Shown here one piece after another: positions 33,452 through 43,316 of a DNA stretch of 64,000 nucleotides (position 1 is its first letter; the number at the start of each line of letters is the position of its first letter). Origin of the DNA: Bordetella genomosp. 10 (GTDB taxonomy: Bacteria; Pseudomonadota; Gammaproteobacteria; Burkholderiales; Burkholderiaceae_B); contig NZ_NEVM01000005.1 of assembly GCF_002261225.1 (NCBI RefSeq), forward strand, positions 1,736,001-1,800,000, in the 5' to 3' direction. Both the position numbers and the translations under genes were made by a program. Below the pieces are notes generated by a model. The model did no database searches, had not been told where the DNA came from, and worked only from the letters and a program-made list of their open reading frames with translations.

Positions 33452-35950
33452 ATGTCGCGCCACCCAGTTCGCATCGCCCGTCAAACGGCGTCCATCGCCT
33501 ATTCGTCATCGTTCCGTCCTACATCGATGGCGCGCGCCGTCCAGATGGCTTTCATCGGCGGCATCCTGACGGTAGCCGCCTGGCAACCGCAAGCGCGCGC
33601 GCAGGCCGCCGCGCCTCAACCGGGCCAGGCCGCCGCCAAGACGCGCCACTACGACATTTCCGCGGGTCCGTTAAGCACCGTGCTGGCTCGCTTCGCCAGC
33701 GAATCCGGCATCCTGCTGGCCGCGGCGGGTCAATTGACGCAAGGCAAGAACAGTCCCGGCGTGCGCGGCACGCTGGATATCCAGGCCGCGCTGAATGCCC
33801 TGCTCGCGGACACGGGCCTGGAAGCCGTCCAGGATAAAGCGGGCACCTACGTTCTGCGTCCTCTTCCGGCCGACGCTACACGAGGCGCGGTGACCACCTT
33901 GCCTACCGTCTCGGTGACCGGCGCCGCGACGTCGAGCGAATTGCTCCCGGCCTATGCCGGCGGGCAGGTGGCGACGGGAGGGCAAGTGGGCATGCTGGGC
34001 GCGCGCAGCGTCATGGACACGCCGTTCAACGTCACGAACTACACGAGCAAGAGAATCGAGGACCAGCAGGCGCGCACCATCGCCGACGTCGTCGCGGACG
34101 ATCCTTCCGTGCGCAGCACCGGCGTGGTCGGGCGCAATCTCGACAACTTCATGGTGAGAGGATTCTCTCTCTCGAACAGCGACATCTTCTATAACGGCCT
34201 GCCCGGCGTCCTGCCCCACGACATGGTCTCGGCCGACTACGCCGAGCGGGTGGAGATCCTGAAGGGCGCGAGCGCGCTGCTGTATGGCATCGAGAGCGAC
34301 GGATCGATAGGCGGCGCGATCAACGTCGTCCCCAAGCACGCGACGGACGATCCCATTACCCGCATCACGGCAAGCTATGTCTCCAAGGCCGACTTCGGCA
34401 CGCACCTGGACTATGGCCGCCGCTTCGGCGAAAACAAGGAGTGGGGCATCCGCTTCAACGGCACCATCATGGGCGGCGACACCGCCATCGACAACGGCTC
34501 CGAACACCACGGCAACGCGGTGCTGGGCGTCGATTACCGGGGCGATCGTTTCCGCTTTTCCCTGGATGGCGGCTACCAGGAAACCCGCGAGGCCGGCCAG
34601 GTCGGATTCATTTTCCCCGCGTACGGGTCCAGCTTCGACCTGCCGCGCCCGCCGAAAGGCGCGGACGCCACCTTCCCGGATTGGACGAGAGGCCGGAGCC
34701 GGGACACCTTCGGCATGGCGCGCGCAGAATATGACCTGACGGACAATTGGACCGCCTATGCCGCCGTCGGCGGACGCCACAACACAGGGTCCCGGCTCAT
34801 TCCCTATGAACAGATCAACGACTCGGCGGGCTCGGTATCCGTCAATCCGGCGGCGGCGAGCTGGGCCTACGACACGTTTTCCTCGCAGGCCGGCATCAGG
34901 GGGGCCTTCGATACCGGCCCGGTCAAGCATGCCGTCTCGCTCGCGGCCAACTACGCGAACTATAGAGGCCATTTCGGCCAGACCGTCTTCCCGGCGCAGA
35001 CGGGGAGCCTTTATGACCCGGACGCGATCTCGTCACCGGCCGGATACCAGTACAAGGCGCCGCTCAGCGCCGTCACGCATCACACCTCCGTCGCCTTGGC
35101 GGACACGCTGTCCATCCTGGACGGGCGCGCGCAGCTAACGCTGGGCGAACGCCACCAGCAAATCAGGACCACGAACTACAACACGACGACGGGCGCCGTT
35201 TCCGGCCGATACGACAAGGGCGTCTGGACGCCCGCGGTCGGCCTGGTCGTCAAGCCATGGGAGAACGTCTCCCTCTACGCGAATTACATCGAAGGCCTCC
35301 AGGCGGGGACCACGGTCGGGTCGACCTATGCAAACGCCGGCGAAGTCCTGCCGCCCTACGTTTCCAAGCAATACGAGACCGGAGTGAAGGTGGACTGGGG
35401 CCGGTTCACGACCACCGCCTCGGTTTTCCAGATCACGCAGCCGAGCGGATCGGTCTCTCCTACCACCAACATCTATTCCGCCAACGGCGAACAGCGCAAT
35501 CGCGGCGTGGAGCTGAACGTGTTCGGCGAAGTCACGTCCGGCGTCCGTCTCCTGGGCGGCGTCGCGTTTACCGACGCCCGCCTGACGCGGACGACGTCAT
35601 CGCTCACCCAGGGAAACAAGGCCGCCGGCGTGCCGGACGTGCAGGCGAACCTGAGCGGCGAGTGGGACCTGCCCTTCATTCGCGGACTGACCTTGACGGG
35701 ACGCGTGGTCTACACCTCCTCGCAGTACGTCGATTCGACCAACCAGGAACAGCAGTCCATTCCCGCCTGGACCCGTTTCGATCTCGGCGCCCGCTATGTA
35801 TGGGAACGGCCCGGCGGCAAGCCGATCACGTTCCGCGCCGACGTGATCAACGTGGCGAACAGGAACTATTGGGCGGCCTACACCTTCAACAGCAACCTGG
35901 TCACCGGGGCGCCCCGCACCATCATGTTGTCGGCGACGTATGAGTTCTAG
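33452..35950 (+). CDS. TonB-dependent siderophore receptor with STN signalling domain
   Basis: The 832-residue outer-membrane receptor has a signal peptide (hydrophobic MAFIGGILTVAAWQPQARAQ), an STN domain (HYDISAGPLSTVLARFASES, about residues 64-130), a plug (DTPFNVTNYTSKRIEDQQA; NFMVRGFSLSNSDIFYNGLP; VEILKGASALLYGIE) and a 22-strand barrel ending in ATYEF, with the C-terminal aromatic residue. The start at 33452 is chosen; an internal ATG at 33527 gives a shorter signal peptide. It pairs with the preceding sigma/anti-sigma genes. A ferric-siderophore ligand is likely; the exact siderophore is unknown. Confidence 0.93.
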   Translation: MSRHPVRIARQTASIAYSSSFRPTSMARAVQMAFIGGILTVAAWQPQARAQAAAPQPGQAAAKTRHYDISAGPLSTVLARFASESGILLAAAGQLTQGKNSPGVRGTLDIQAALNALLADTGLEAVQDKAGTYVLRPLPADATRGAVTTLPTVSVTGAATSSELLPAYAGGQVATGGQVGMLGARSVMDTPFNVTNYTSKRIEDQQARTIADVVADDPSVRSTGVVGRNLDNFMVRGFSLSNSDIFYNGLPGVLPHDMVSADYAERVEILKGASALLYGIESDGSIGGAINVVPKHATDDPITRITASYVSKADFGTHLDYGRRFGENKEWGIRFNGTIMGGDTAIDNGSEHHGNAVLGVDYRGDRFRFSLDGGYQETREAGQVGFIFPAYGSSFDLPRPPKGADATFPDWTRGRSRDTFGMARAEYDLTDNWTAYAAVGGRHNTGSRLIPYEQINDSAGSVSVNPAAASWAYDTFSSQAGIRGAFDTGPVKHAVSLAANYANYRGHFGQTVFPAQTGSLYDPDAISSPAGYQYKAPLSAVTHHTSVALADTLSILDGRAQLTLGERHQQIRTTNYNTTTGAVSGRYDKGVWTPAVGLVVKPWENVSLYANYIEGLQAGTTVGSTYANAGEVLPPYVSKQYETGVKVDWGRFTTTASVFQITQPSGSVSPTTNIYSANGEQRNRGVELNVFGEVTSGVRLLGGVAFTDARLTRTTSSLTQGNKAAGVPDVQANLSGEWDLPFIRGLTLTGRVVYTSSQYVDSTNQEQQSIPAWTRFDLGARYVWERPGGKPITFRADVINVANRNYWAAYTFNSNLVTGAPRTIMLSATYEF

Positions 35951-36086
35951 GAATTCCAGGGACGGCCGATGCCGGCGCCAAGTATGATTGGGACCACGCC
36001 GCGCGCCGCGGTTTCCCTACGCCGCGTCGAGCGCCCGCCGTAGCCGGGCGCGCGGCCGCCGTGGGTATTCGCCTCCAACGCCGTCC

Positions 36087-37751
36087 ATGACAACCTCCCC
36101 TTCCTCCAGGCACGGCCTTTTCCGTGAAATCATCCGCCTGCTGCGGCCGCTGCTGTGGGTGATGGCGCCCGCGACAGTCCTTGGAGCGGTCAGCGGACTG
36201 GCTACCGCCTGGCTGCTGGCGACGGTCAACAACGGGCTGCATGCGCCGGAAGGGTTGACGACGGGTCTGTTGCTGCGATTCGCCGGGCTTTGCGCGCTCA
36301 GCATCGGCGGCGACGCCGTCGCCGGGATCGGCAACAGCATCGTCGGCCAGAAGGTGATCGCCACGCTGCGCAAGGATATTTCCGCGCGCATCCTGCGGGC
36401 GCCGCTGGCGCTGGTCGAACAACGCCGCAATCACCGGCTGCTGACCGTGCTCACCAACGACGTGGATATGGTCAGCGCCTTCACTTTCAGTTTCTCGGGC
36501 TACGTGATCGCCCTGGCGATCACGATAGGCGGCTTTGCCTACCTGGCCCTGCTTTCGCCGGGCGTGTTCTTCGTGTCGGCGGCGGCCATCGCGATTGGCG
36601 TGGCGATCAACCTGTATTCCAAGCGCGGCTGGCTGCGCGACTACGAGGGCGTGCGCAACGCGCAGGACGACCTGCAAAAGCAGTACCGGGCGATCACCGA
36701 AGGCGCCAAGGAACTCCGGCTGAATCGCGAACGCAGCGAACAGGTGCACGCGGAATTGCTGTCCGGCGCGGCGAACCGCATCGCCGACCTGAAGATCCGC
36801 GCCATGCGGCGTTTCTGGAGCGCCAACGCCGCCAACGCGGGCCTCTTTTTCGTGGTGATCGGCATCCTGCTGGCCGCGCAACGGCCGATGGGCTTGTCCG
36901 CGACGGTGGTCAGCGGCGCGGTGCTGGTGCTGCTCTACGTCAAGGGCCCCATCGACCAGGCGGTTTCCGCCCTGCCCGCGCTCGGGCAGGCGCAGATCGC
37001 ATTTCGCCGCATCGCCGCGCTGACGGCCGATTTCAGCGAACCCGACAGCGCGCCGCCAGCCGCCGGCCAAGCGGCGGACGAACCCATGCGGACGATAGAA
37101 CTGCGGGCGGTGCGCTATGCCTTCCCCGCGGAAGATGGCGGAACCTCGTTCGAGCTGGGGCCGATCGACCTGACCCTGCGCGCCGGCGAGGCGCTGTTCA
37201 TCGTCGGCGACAACGGTTCGGGCAAGACGACGCTGATCAAGCTGCTGCTGGGTCTCTATACGCCGACCTCGGGCGCGGTCCTCCTGAACGGCCAGCCCTT
37301 GCGGGACGCGGACCTGCAGGCCTACCGCCAACGCTTCTCGGCCGTCTTCGCCGACTATTACCTCTTCGACGATCTGCTGGCGGCCGACGCGCACCTGGTC
37401 GAACGGGCCCGCGACTATCTGCGCAAACTGGAACTGGGGCGCCGCGTGCAGATCCGCGACGGCGCCTTTACGACGACCGACCTTTCCACCGGCCAGCGCA
37501 AGCGGCTGGCCCTGGTCCACGCCTACCTGGAACAACGGCCCATCATGATGTTCGACGAATGGGCCGCCGACCAGGACCCGGCGTTTCGCCGCGTCTTCTA
37601 CACCGAGCTGCTGCCCGACCTGAAGCGCCAGGGCAAGACGCTGATCGTCATTTCCCACGACGACCGCTACTTCGACGCCGCCGACCGCATCGTGCAGCTA
37701 CGCGACGGCAAGATCGTCGAGACGCCGGTCGCGCAATACGCCCGGGCGTAA
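36087..37751 (+). CDS. Cyclic peptide export ABC transporter (PvdE/SyrD-like, fused membrane and ATPase domains)
   Basis: The 554-residue protein has six transmembrane helices in the first 310 residues (LLRPLLWVMAPATVLGAVSG; SGYVIALAITIGGFAYLALL; AGLFFVVIGILLAAQ) and an ATPase domain: Walker A GDNGSGKTTL, signature LSTGQRKRLAL, Walker B IMMFDEWAADQDP and H-loop ISHDDRYF. PvdE, SyrD and YojI export siderophore precursors or cyclic peptides. It follows the siderophore receptor by 136 bases and converges on the second receptor gene. No NRPS gene is in the window, so the exported compound is not identified. Confidence 0.9.
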   Translation: MTTSPSSRHGLFREIIRLLRPLLWVMAPATVLGAVSGLATAWLLATVNNGLHAPEGLTTGLLLRFAGLCALSIGGDAVAGIGNSIVGQKVIATLRKDISARILRAPLALVEQRRNHRLLTVLTNDVDMVSAFTFSFSGYVIALAITIGGFAYLALLSPGVFFVSAAAIAIGVAINLYSKRGWLRDYEGVRNAQDDLQKQYRAITEGAKELRLNRERSEQVHAELLSGAANRIADLKIRAMRRFWSANAANAGLFFVVIGILLAAQRPMGLSATVVSGAVLVLLYVKGPIDQAVSALPALGQAQIAFRRIAALTADFSEPDSAPPAAGQAADEPMRTIELRAVRYAFPAEDGGTSFELGPIDLTLRAGEALFIVGDNGSGKTTLIKLLLGLYTPTSGAVLLNGQPLRDADLQAYRQRFSAVFADYYLFDDLLAADAHLVERARDYLRKLELGRRVQIRDGAFTTTDLSTGQRKRLALVHAYLEQRPIMMFDEWAADQDPAFRRVFYTELLPDLKRQGKTLIVISHDDRYFDAADRIVQLRDGKIVETPVAQYARA

Positions 37752-37777
37752 GCGCCACGAGCTTCCCCTCCCCGCCC

Positions 37778-40201
37778 TCAAAAATCGAAACTGGCGGAGA
37801 GCATGACGGTGCGCGGCGCGCCCATGTACATGGCGCCGTAGCTGGTGGCCGAGCCGGTCCAGTAGTCCTTGTTGAAGACGTTGAACACGTTCAGGCGAAA
37901 CACCGTGGGCGTGCCGGATATCTTGGTAGCGTAGCGCGCGCCCAGGTCCACCCGCGTCCATGACGGCAGTTGCTGCGTGTTCGCCTGGTCCCGGTACTGC
38001 GTGCTGTTGTAGACCAGCATCGAGGTCAGCGTCAGGCCCGGCACCATCGGCAGATCCCATTCCGCGCCGATATTGGTTTGCACCCGCGGCACGTTGTTGG
38101 CGCGGTTGCCGTTGTTGACGCCGCCCGGGGTGTCGGTCAGCACGGCATCGTAATAGGTGGCCCCGCCCAGCAGGCGCACGCCGCGCGTGACGACGCCGAA
38201 CATGTTCAGTTCCAGGCCGCGGTTGCGCTGTTCCCCGTTCACGCTGAATACGTTGTTGTATAGGTTGCCGCTGGGTTGCTTGATCTGGAACGCCGCCAGG
38301 GTGGCCGCGAAATCGCCGCTGTCGTACTTGACGCCGACCTCGTATTGCTTGGTCTTGTACGGCGCGAAGGCCTGGCCCGCGTTATCCGCGTTATCGGGCG
38401 CGACGGCCCCCGGGCTCAGGCCCTCGATGTAGTTCGCGTAGAACGAAACCTGCCGCCACGGGCGCACCACCAGCCCCACCATGGGCGTGAAGGCATGCTT
38501 GTCGTACAGCGAGGTGCGCTCGCCCGTCGCGGCGCTGTAGTTCTCGGTCTTCACCTGTTGGCGGCGCACGCCCAGCGTCAGTTGCACGAGGTCGTCGCGA
38601 TACGCCAGGGTGTCCGCCAGCGCGATGCTGCTGAGCGTGGTGCGCGCCGTCCACGGCACGTCGCTGGGCATGGCGGAGCACGCCGGCTGCGGCACGTCGA
38701 TGGGGTCGTAGATGTTCGAGATGACGGCCGACGAACAACGGCCGAAAGCGTTGCCGCTCTTGCGCAGCAGGGTGTCGCCGGCCAGGGTCAGCGTGTGGCC
38801 GATGGGGCCGGTATCGAACTTGCCGCGCAGACCCACCTGCGACGAGGTCGTATCCCAGTTGAATTTGGCCGGCGAATCGGTGGTCCGCGTGTCGCCGGCG
38901 CTGTCGAACACGGTCGGGTTGCCCATCAATGCGGTGAAGCGCCCGCGCGAATGGCCGATGGCCGCGAAACCGGTGATCGCATCGCTGAAATCGTATTCGG
39001 CCCGGCCGGCGACCACCGTGTTGCGGGTGGTGAAGTATTCCCACGATTGGCCCGGGTTGCGGCGCGCGTCGGGCGCGCTGGGAATGTCGAGCCCGGGCGA
39101 CACCACCAGCCCGCGGGTATTGCCGCTGGTGTGCTGTTCCTGGCTGATCAGGTCGCCCGACAAGCGCAGGCGTTCGCCGCGATAGTCCAGCGCGACGGAG
39201 CCCAGGGTGGAACGGGTGTCCTGGTTGTCGACGCCGGTGCCGCCCTCGCGATGGGACGCATTCACCCGGATGCCGAATTTGTTGTCCGCGCCGAAGCGCC
39301 GGCCGATGTCCACGGCGCCGCCGTACCGAGACGTCATGCCGTAGTTGGCGGTCAGGCGCGTCAGGGGATCGTCTTCCGCGCGCTTGGACACGAGGTTGAC
39401 GCTGCCGCCCACCGAGCCGGTGGGCGCCATGCCGTTCAACAGGGCGGACGGCCCCTTCAACACCTCGACGCGCTCGATGTAGTCGGTGGACGATTTGTAG
39501 ATGGGCGCGATGCCCGCCAGGCCGTTCAGCGAGGTATCGGTCGCATCCAGGGGAAAGCCGCGGATGGCAAAGGTCTCGCTCTCGCCGCCGCGTTCGCCGC
39601 CGGACGCGCGCACGGACGGATCGTTGATCAGCACGTCCGCCACGCTGGAGGCCTGCTGGTCGCGAATCAACTGGCTGGTATAGCTGGTGTAGTTGAACGG
39701 CGTTTCCATGAAATCCATCTTGCCCAGCAGGCCCACCGAGCCGCCGGTCGCCACCTGTCCGCCCTCGTAGGCCGGCGGCAGCGCGTTCCCGACGCCCTGC
39801 CCCGTCACGTTGACCTGGGGCAACTGGGTGACCGGGCCGGCGGCGGGCCGCGACAGCGTGATGCTGTTGCCCTGGCGCGAGACCGCGATGCCCGTGCCTT
39901 GCAGCAGGCGGGCGAGCGCCTGGTCGGGCGTCATGGTGCCCGACACGGCGGGTGCGTTGATGCCCTGCACGGTCTCCGGCGTGTAGAAGAACTGGAGGGA
40001 AGTCTGGCGCCCCAGTTCGATCAAGGCGCTGCTCAAGGGCTGGGCCGCGATGTTCAAGGCGGTGGGCGCCTGCTGCGCCCGCGCGCCCGCGCCGCAGAAC
40101 GCCGTGGCGATCAACAGGGCGGCAAGAGCGGGCCGCAGGGCGGTGCGCGCGCGGTCCGAGGCCGCGGTGACGATGACGAGTTTCACTATCCGGTTTCCCA
40201 T
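37778..40201 (-). CDS. TonB-dependent siderophore receptor with STN signalling domain
   Basis: The 807-residue receptor has a signal peptide ending near GAGARAQQ, an STN domain at about residues 46-118 (LNIAAQPLSSALIELGRQTS), a plug (ETPFNYTSYTSQLIRDQQA; ETFAIRGFPLDATDTSLNGL; VEVLKGPSALLNGM) and a barrel ending in ASFDF. It is paralogous to the receptor at 33452. Its divergent neighbours are the sigma gene at 40410 and the FecR-like gene at 40988, its presumed signalling partners. Fur-like sequences are in the shared intergenic region. Confidence 0.93.
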   Translation of the reverse strand: MGNRIVKLVIVTAASDRARTALRPALAALLIATAFCGAGARAQQAPTALNIAAQPLSSALIELGRQTSLQFFYTPETVQGINAPAVSGTMTPDQALARLLQGTGIAVSRQGNSITLSRPAAGPVTQLPQVNVTGQGVGNALPPAYEGGQVATGGSVGLLGKMDFMETPFNYTSYTSQLIRDQQASSVADVLINDPSVRASGGERGGESETFAIRGFPLDATDTSLNGLAGIAPIYKSSTDYIERVEVLKGPSALLNGMAPTGSVGGSVNLVSKRAEDDPLTRLTANYGMTSRYGGAVDIGRRFGADNKFGIRVNASHREGGTGVDNQDTRSTLGSVALDYRGERLRLSGDLISQEQHTSGNTRGLVVSPGLDIPSAPDARRNPGQSWEYFTTRNTVVAGRAEYDFSDAITGFAAIGHSRGRFTALMGNPTVFDSAGDTRTTDSPAKFNWDTTSSQVGLRGKFDTGPIGHTLTLAGDTLLRKSGNAFGRCSSAVISNIYDPIDVPQPACSAMPSDVPWTARTTLSSIALADTLAYRDDLVQLTLGVRRQQVKTENYSAATGERTSLYDKHAFTPMVGLVVRPWRQVSFYANYIEGLSPGAVAPDNADNAGQAFAPYKTKQYEVGVKYDSGDFAATLAAFQIKQPSGNLYNNVFSVNGEQRNRGLELNMFGVVTRGVRLLGGATYYDAVLTDTPGGVNNGNRANNVPRVQTNIGAEWDLPMVPGLTLTSMLVYNSTQYRDQANTQQLPSWTRVDLGARYATKISGTPTVFRLNVFNVFNKDYWTGSATSYGAMYMGAPRTVMLSASFDF

Positions 40202-40270
40202 CCATACGCGGCGCTGGCTGCGCCGGCTTCTCTGGATGGGTGACGCCTGGGCGCAAGCATTTCCTGAACA

Positions 40271-40304
40271 AGAATCAATGTTATTTTGTAAATATATTTA
40301 TCCG
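40271..40304 (-). promoter_or_regulatory. Fur-like AT-rich box before the second receptor
   Basis: AAGAATCAATGTTATTTTG then TAAATATATTTATCC form an AT-rich island 70-100 bases upstream of the receptor start at 40201. The hexamer pattern is looser than in the other boxes, so it may be promoter sequence rather than a Fur site. Confidence 0.4.
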
Positions 40305-40355
40305 CCGAAATCGCCGCCCGACGGCGGGTCCCGGGAATGGAAAGATATTTGGAAG

Positions 40356-40379
40356 AATGAGAACTATTAGTGATAATGG
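40356..40379 (+). promoter_or_regulatory. Fur-box-like sequence before the second ECF sigma gene
   Basis: AATGAGAACTATTAGTGATA plus ATGG (40356-40379) resembles the GATAATGATAATCATTATC consensus. It ends about 30 bases before the ATG at 40410, where repressor binding would block transcription of the sigma gene. Confidence 0.65.
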
Positions 40380-40409
40380 CGCCTTTCACGTGCCACCGGC
40401 CCCCCTTTC

Positions 40410-40916
40410 ATGACCCGTTCCCCGCCAGCCTCGCCCAAGGATTGGCTCGCCCACTACAGTTGGCTGTGGGGCGCCGGCCGTCCGCGCGCCGTCCGGCGCG
40501 AGGACGCGGAGGACGCCATGCAGGACATCGCGGTCAACATGCTGGAGAAAGGCGCGGGCGCCATCGAGGAACCGCGCGCCTATCTGCTGCGCAGCGTCTA
40601 CAACCGCATCGTCAGCCTGCATCGGGCCAGGACCCTGCGCGCCGCCGCGCCGCTGCACGAATTGCCGGACGAGCACTGTCCGCTGGCCGACAGCGCAGAA
40701 GACAGCTACGCGGCAAGCCGCCTGGCCGACGACCTGGTGGCGGCGCTGGGCGAACTGCCGGTCGCCTGCCAGGAGGCCTTCAAGCTGCATCGGCTGGAAG
40801 GCTGGCCTCACGAACGCATTGCCGCCCACCTCGGGGTGTCGCGCAATATGGTCGAGCGGCATATCATGCGAGCCATGCGCCAGTTGCAAGATAAGTTACA
40901 CAATCATGGCCTCTGA
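40410..40916 (+). CDS. FecI-type ECF RNA polymerase sigma factor
   Basis: This 168-residue factor has region 2 (VRREDAEDAMQDIAVNMLEK; RAYLLRSVYNRIVSLHRAR) and region 4 (LGELPVACQEAFKLHRLEGW; HLGVSRNMVERHIMRAMRQL). It probably drives the divergent receptor gene at 37778-40201 and is held by the FecR-like protein encoded next. The region-2 core is slightly shorter than usual. No clear ribosome-binding site precedes the ATG. Confidence 0.92.
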   Translation: MTRSPPASPKDWLAHYSWLWGAGRPRAVRREDAEDAMQDIAVNMLEKGAGAIEEPRAYLLRSVYNRIVSLHRARTLRAAAPLHELPDEHCPLADSAEDSYAASRLADDLVAALGELPVACQEAFKLHRLEGWPHERIAAHLGVSRNMVERHIMRAMRQLQDKLHNHGL

Positions 40917-40987
40917 CCGTTCAGGTTTCCGTGCGTCCCGCGCGTCTCTGGAGTGAGTGGACGCAAAACCGCCAACGGCCAACCGCA

Positions 40988-42034
40988 ATGAACGATCCGA
41001 TCGATTCCGAACAGTTAAGCGATACGCGCGACCAGGCCGCCTATTGGTTCATGCGCCAGCAATCGGGCAGCATGACGGAGGACGAGCGCCAGGCCTGCGC
41101 GGCATGGCGGCGCGCGGACCCGGACCATGAACGGCAGTTCCGCCTGGCCATGGCCTTGTGGGACGCGGCGGGCAAGGTGCCGGCCGAACGGATGCGCGCG
41201 CTGGGGTATCCCGCGGGCGACCGGACCCGGGGCACGGATCAAGCCAAGCGCGATCCGGCAACGCCCGCCCGCAACGCCGCGCCCGTCATTTCGGCGGGCC
41301 GCCGCCGCTTCGCGTATGGCATCGGCGCCGCATTCGGCGTCGCCGCGGCGGCCGCCACCGGGCTGCACCTGTTGCGCGATGCGCCCCAATACCAGATGAC
41401 CTTCGCCACCCGGCGCGGCGAGCGCCGCAGCGAGGAACTGCCCGACGGCTCGCGCCTGGACGTGAACGGCGACACCACGGCGCGGGTGCGCTTCTATCCC
41501 GATCGCCGGACCGTCGAGCTCCAGGCCGGCGAGATCCTGTGCCGGGTGGCGCCGGACCCCGCGCGGCCGTTCACCGTGGACACGGATACGGGCCTGGTTC
41601 GCGCCGTCGGCACCTGTTTCGACGTGCGCTACGAGGACGGCAGCGCGCGGGTGGCCGTGGCCGAAGGCGAGGTCGAGGTTCGCAGCGGCCCCTGGTGGCG
41701 CCACCGCAGCACGCGCCTGACGGCGGGCTATGAGGCGCGCCTGGACGAGGACGGCGAACCTTCGGTGCGCGGCGGCGTGGACGTCGCCGCCCGGACCGCG
41801 TGGCGCGACGGCCGCATCGTGTTCAACGCGACGCGCCTGGCGGATGCGATGGACGAACTGAATCGCTATCTGGCCGTGCCGGTCCGCGTGCCCGACTCGC
41901 GGGTGAGGGGCCTGCGCATTTCCGGCATTTTCCGCATCGACGAGCCGGGCGCGCTGCTGGCCGCCCTGCCCCGCATCATTCCCGTGCAGGTGCTGGCGCG
42001 CGCCGACGGCGGCAGCGAGATCGTGTCGCGATGA
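40988..42034 (+). CDS. FecR-type anti-sigma factor/sigma regulator
   Basis: The 348-residue protein has the FecR N-terminal region (DQAAYWFMRQQSGSMTEDER; CAAWRRADPDHERQF), a transmembrane helix near 103-122 (FAYGIGAAFGVAAAAATGLH) and a periplasmic FecR domain (ELPDGSRLDVNGDTTARVRF; VRAVGTCFDVRYEDG), with a C-terminal STN-interacting region. It is 71 bases after the sigma gene and its stop overlaps the PepSY gene by ATGA. Confidence 0.92.
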   Translation: MNDPIDSEQLSDTRDQAAYWFMRQQSGSMTEDERQACAAWRRADPDHERQFRLAMALWDAAGKVPAERMRALGYPAGDRTRGTDQAKRDPATPARNAAPVISAGRRRFAYGIGAAFGVAAAAATGLHLLRDAPQYQMTFATRRGERRSEELPDGSRLDVNGDTTARVRFYPDRRTVELQAGEILCRVAPDPARPFTVDTDTGLVRAVGTCFDVRYEDGSARVAVAEGEVEVRSGPWWRHRSTRLTAGYEARLDEDGEPSVRGGVDVAARTAWRDGRIVFNATRLADAMDELNRYLAVPVRVPDSRVRGLRISGIFRIDEPGALLAALPRIIPVQVLARADGGSEIVSR

Positions 42035-43212
42035 CGGCAAGCCCGGACAGTCATGCCGCCAACCGTGCCGGCACGGCCATGGCGACACGCCATTTCGCGC
42101 GCTGGTACCGCATACACCGCTGGACCAGCCTGATCTGTACCCTGTCGCTGCTGCTGCTTTGCGTGACCGGCATGCCCTTGATCCTGAAGGACGAGATCGG
42201 CGACTGGACGGGCACGACCGTCGAGCCGCCGGACCTGCCCGGCGTGACCGGCCGGGCCAGCATCGACGGGATGATCGCCGACGCCCAGGCGCGGCGTCCC
42301 CACGACGCGGTCCGCTTCGTGTCGCAGAGCGACGATTCGCCGGCCTGGTACGTTTCCCTGGGCAAGACGGCCGACGCCATGGAGGCCACGGCCGTCTATA
42401 AATACGACGCCCGCACCGGCGAGATGATCCACGACATTCCGCAGAACAGCGGCTTCATGTCCATCGTCCGGCGCCTGCACGTGGATCTGTTCACCGGACT
42501 GCCGGGCACGCTCTTCATCGGCCTGATGGGCCTGCTGTTCGTGGCGTCGATGGTTTCGGGCATCGTGGTGTACGGGGTCTTCATGCGCGGGCTGCCGTTC
42601 GGCACCGTGCGCAAGGCGCGCGCGGCGCGCGTGAAATGGCTGGACCTGCACAACCTGCTCGGCATCGCGGCCGCGAGCTGGCTGCTGGTCGTCGGCGTTA
42701 CCGGCGCCATCAACACGCTGGCCCTGCCGATGCTGTCGCATTGGCAATCGACCGAGCTGCCGGCCATGATGGGCCAGTTCCGCGGCGCGCCGCCCCTTAC
42801 CGCCTTGGGTTCGGCCCAGCAGGCGATCGACACCGCGCGCGGCGCCGCGCCGGGCATGGAAGTCTCCTTCGTCGGATTTCCCGCCAGCCGCTTTTCGACG
42901 ACGCGCCACTACATGGTGTTCATGCGCGGCGACTCCCCGCTGACATCGAGGCTGCTGGAGCCCGTCATGGTGGATGCGGGCTCGGGGCGACTGGTCGCGG
43001 CGCGGCCGCTGCCGTGGTACCTGACCACCATCCTGGTGTCCCAGCCGCTCCATTTCGGCGACTACGGCGGCATGCCGATGAAAATACTCTGGCTGATCTT
43101 CGACCTGGTCGCCATCGTGGTCCTGGTGAGCGGGTTGGCGCTCTGGTGGGCCAGGCGCGACGCCGTGTGGACGCGGCGGCAGAAACTGGCGCGGACGGCC
43201 GAACGGCTTTAA
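42031..43212 (+). CDS. PepSY-associated transmembrane protein (iron-uptake-linked reductase type)
   Basis: The 393-residue inner-membrane protein has four helices (LICTLSLLLLCVTGMPLILK; GLPGTLFIGLMGLLFVASMV; AASWLLVVGVTGAINTLALP; ILWLIFDLVAIVVLVSGLAL) with a periplasmic PepSY-type region between. Histidines in RIHRWTSL, RLHVDLF and DLHNLLG fit haem ligation as in PiuB-like proteins thought to reduce ferric siderophores. It is coupled to the FecR-like gene by ATGA, linking it to iron import. Confidence 0.88.
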   Translation: MTASPDSHAANRAGTAMATRHFARWYRIHRWTSLICTLSLLLLCVTGMPLILKDEIGDWTGTTVEPPDLPGVTGRASIDGMIADAQARRPHDAVRFVSQSDDSPAWYVSLGKTADAMEATAVYKYDARTGEMIHDIPQNSGFMSIVRRLHVDLFTGLPGTLFIGLMGLLFVASMVSGIVVYGVFMRGLPFGTVRKARAARVKWLDLHNLLGIAAASWLLVVGVTGAINTLALPMLSHWQSTELPAMMGQFRGAPPLTALGSAQQAIDTARGAAPGMEVSFVGFPASRFSTTRHYMVFMRGDSPLTSRLLEPVMVDAGSGRLVAARPLPWYLTTILVSQPLHFGDYGGMPMKILWLIFDLVAIVVLVSGLALWWARRDAVWTRRQKLARTAERL

Positions 43213-43316
43213 GGTTCCAACTGCCGGTTCCGTCTGCCGGTTCCAACCGCCGTTTCATCCGCCGCCCGGCCACACGCCAAGCCGGCGGCCGGAGAAGTCC
43301 ACAGCACGGATAGTCC

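Noticed and set aside
37778..40243. Long plus-strand frame opposite the second receptor gene
   Set aside because: It is a shadow of a complete TonB-dependent receptor with all domains on the minus strand.
43215..43255. Repeated CTGCCGGTTCC units after the PepSY gene
   Set aside because: The two or three imperfect copies are short and have no symmetry or conserved spacing, so no feature is called.
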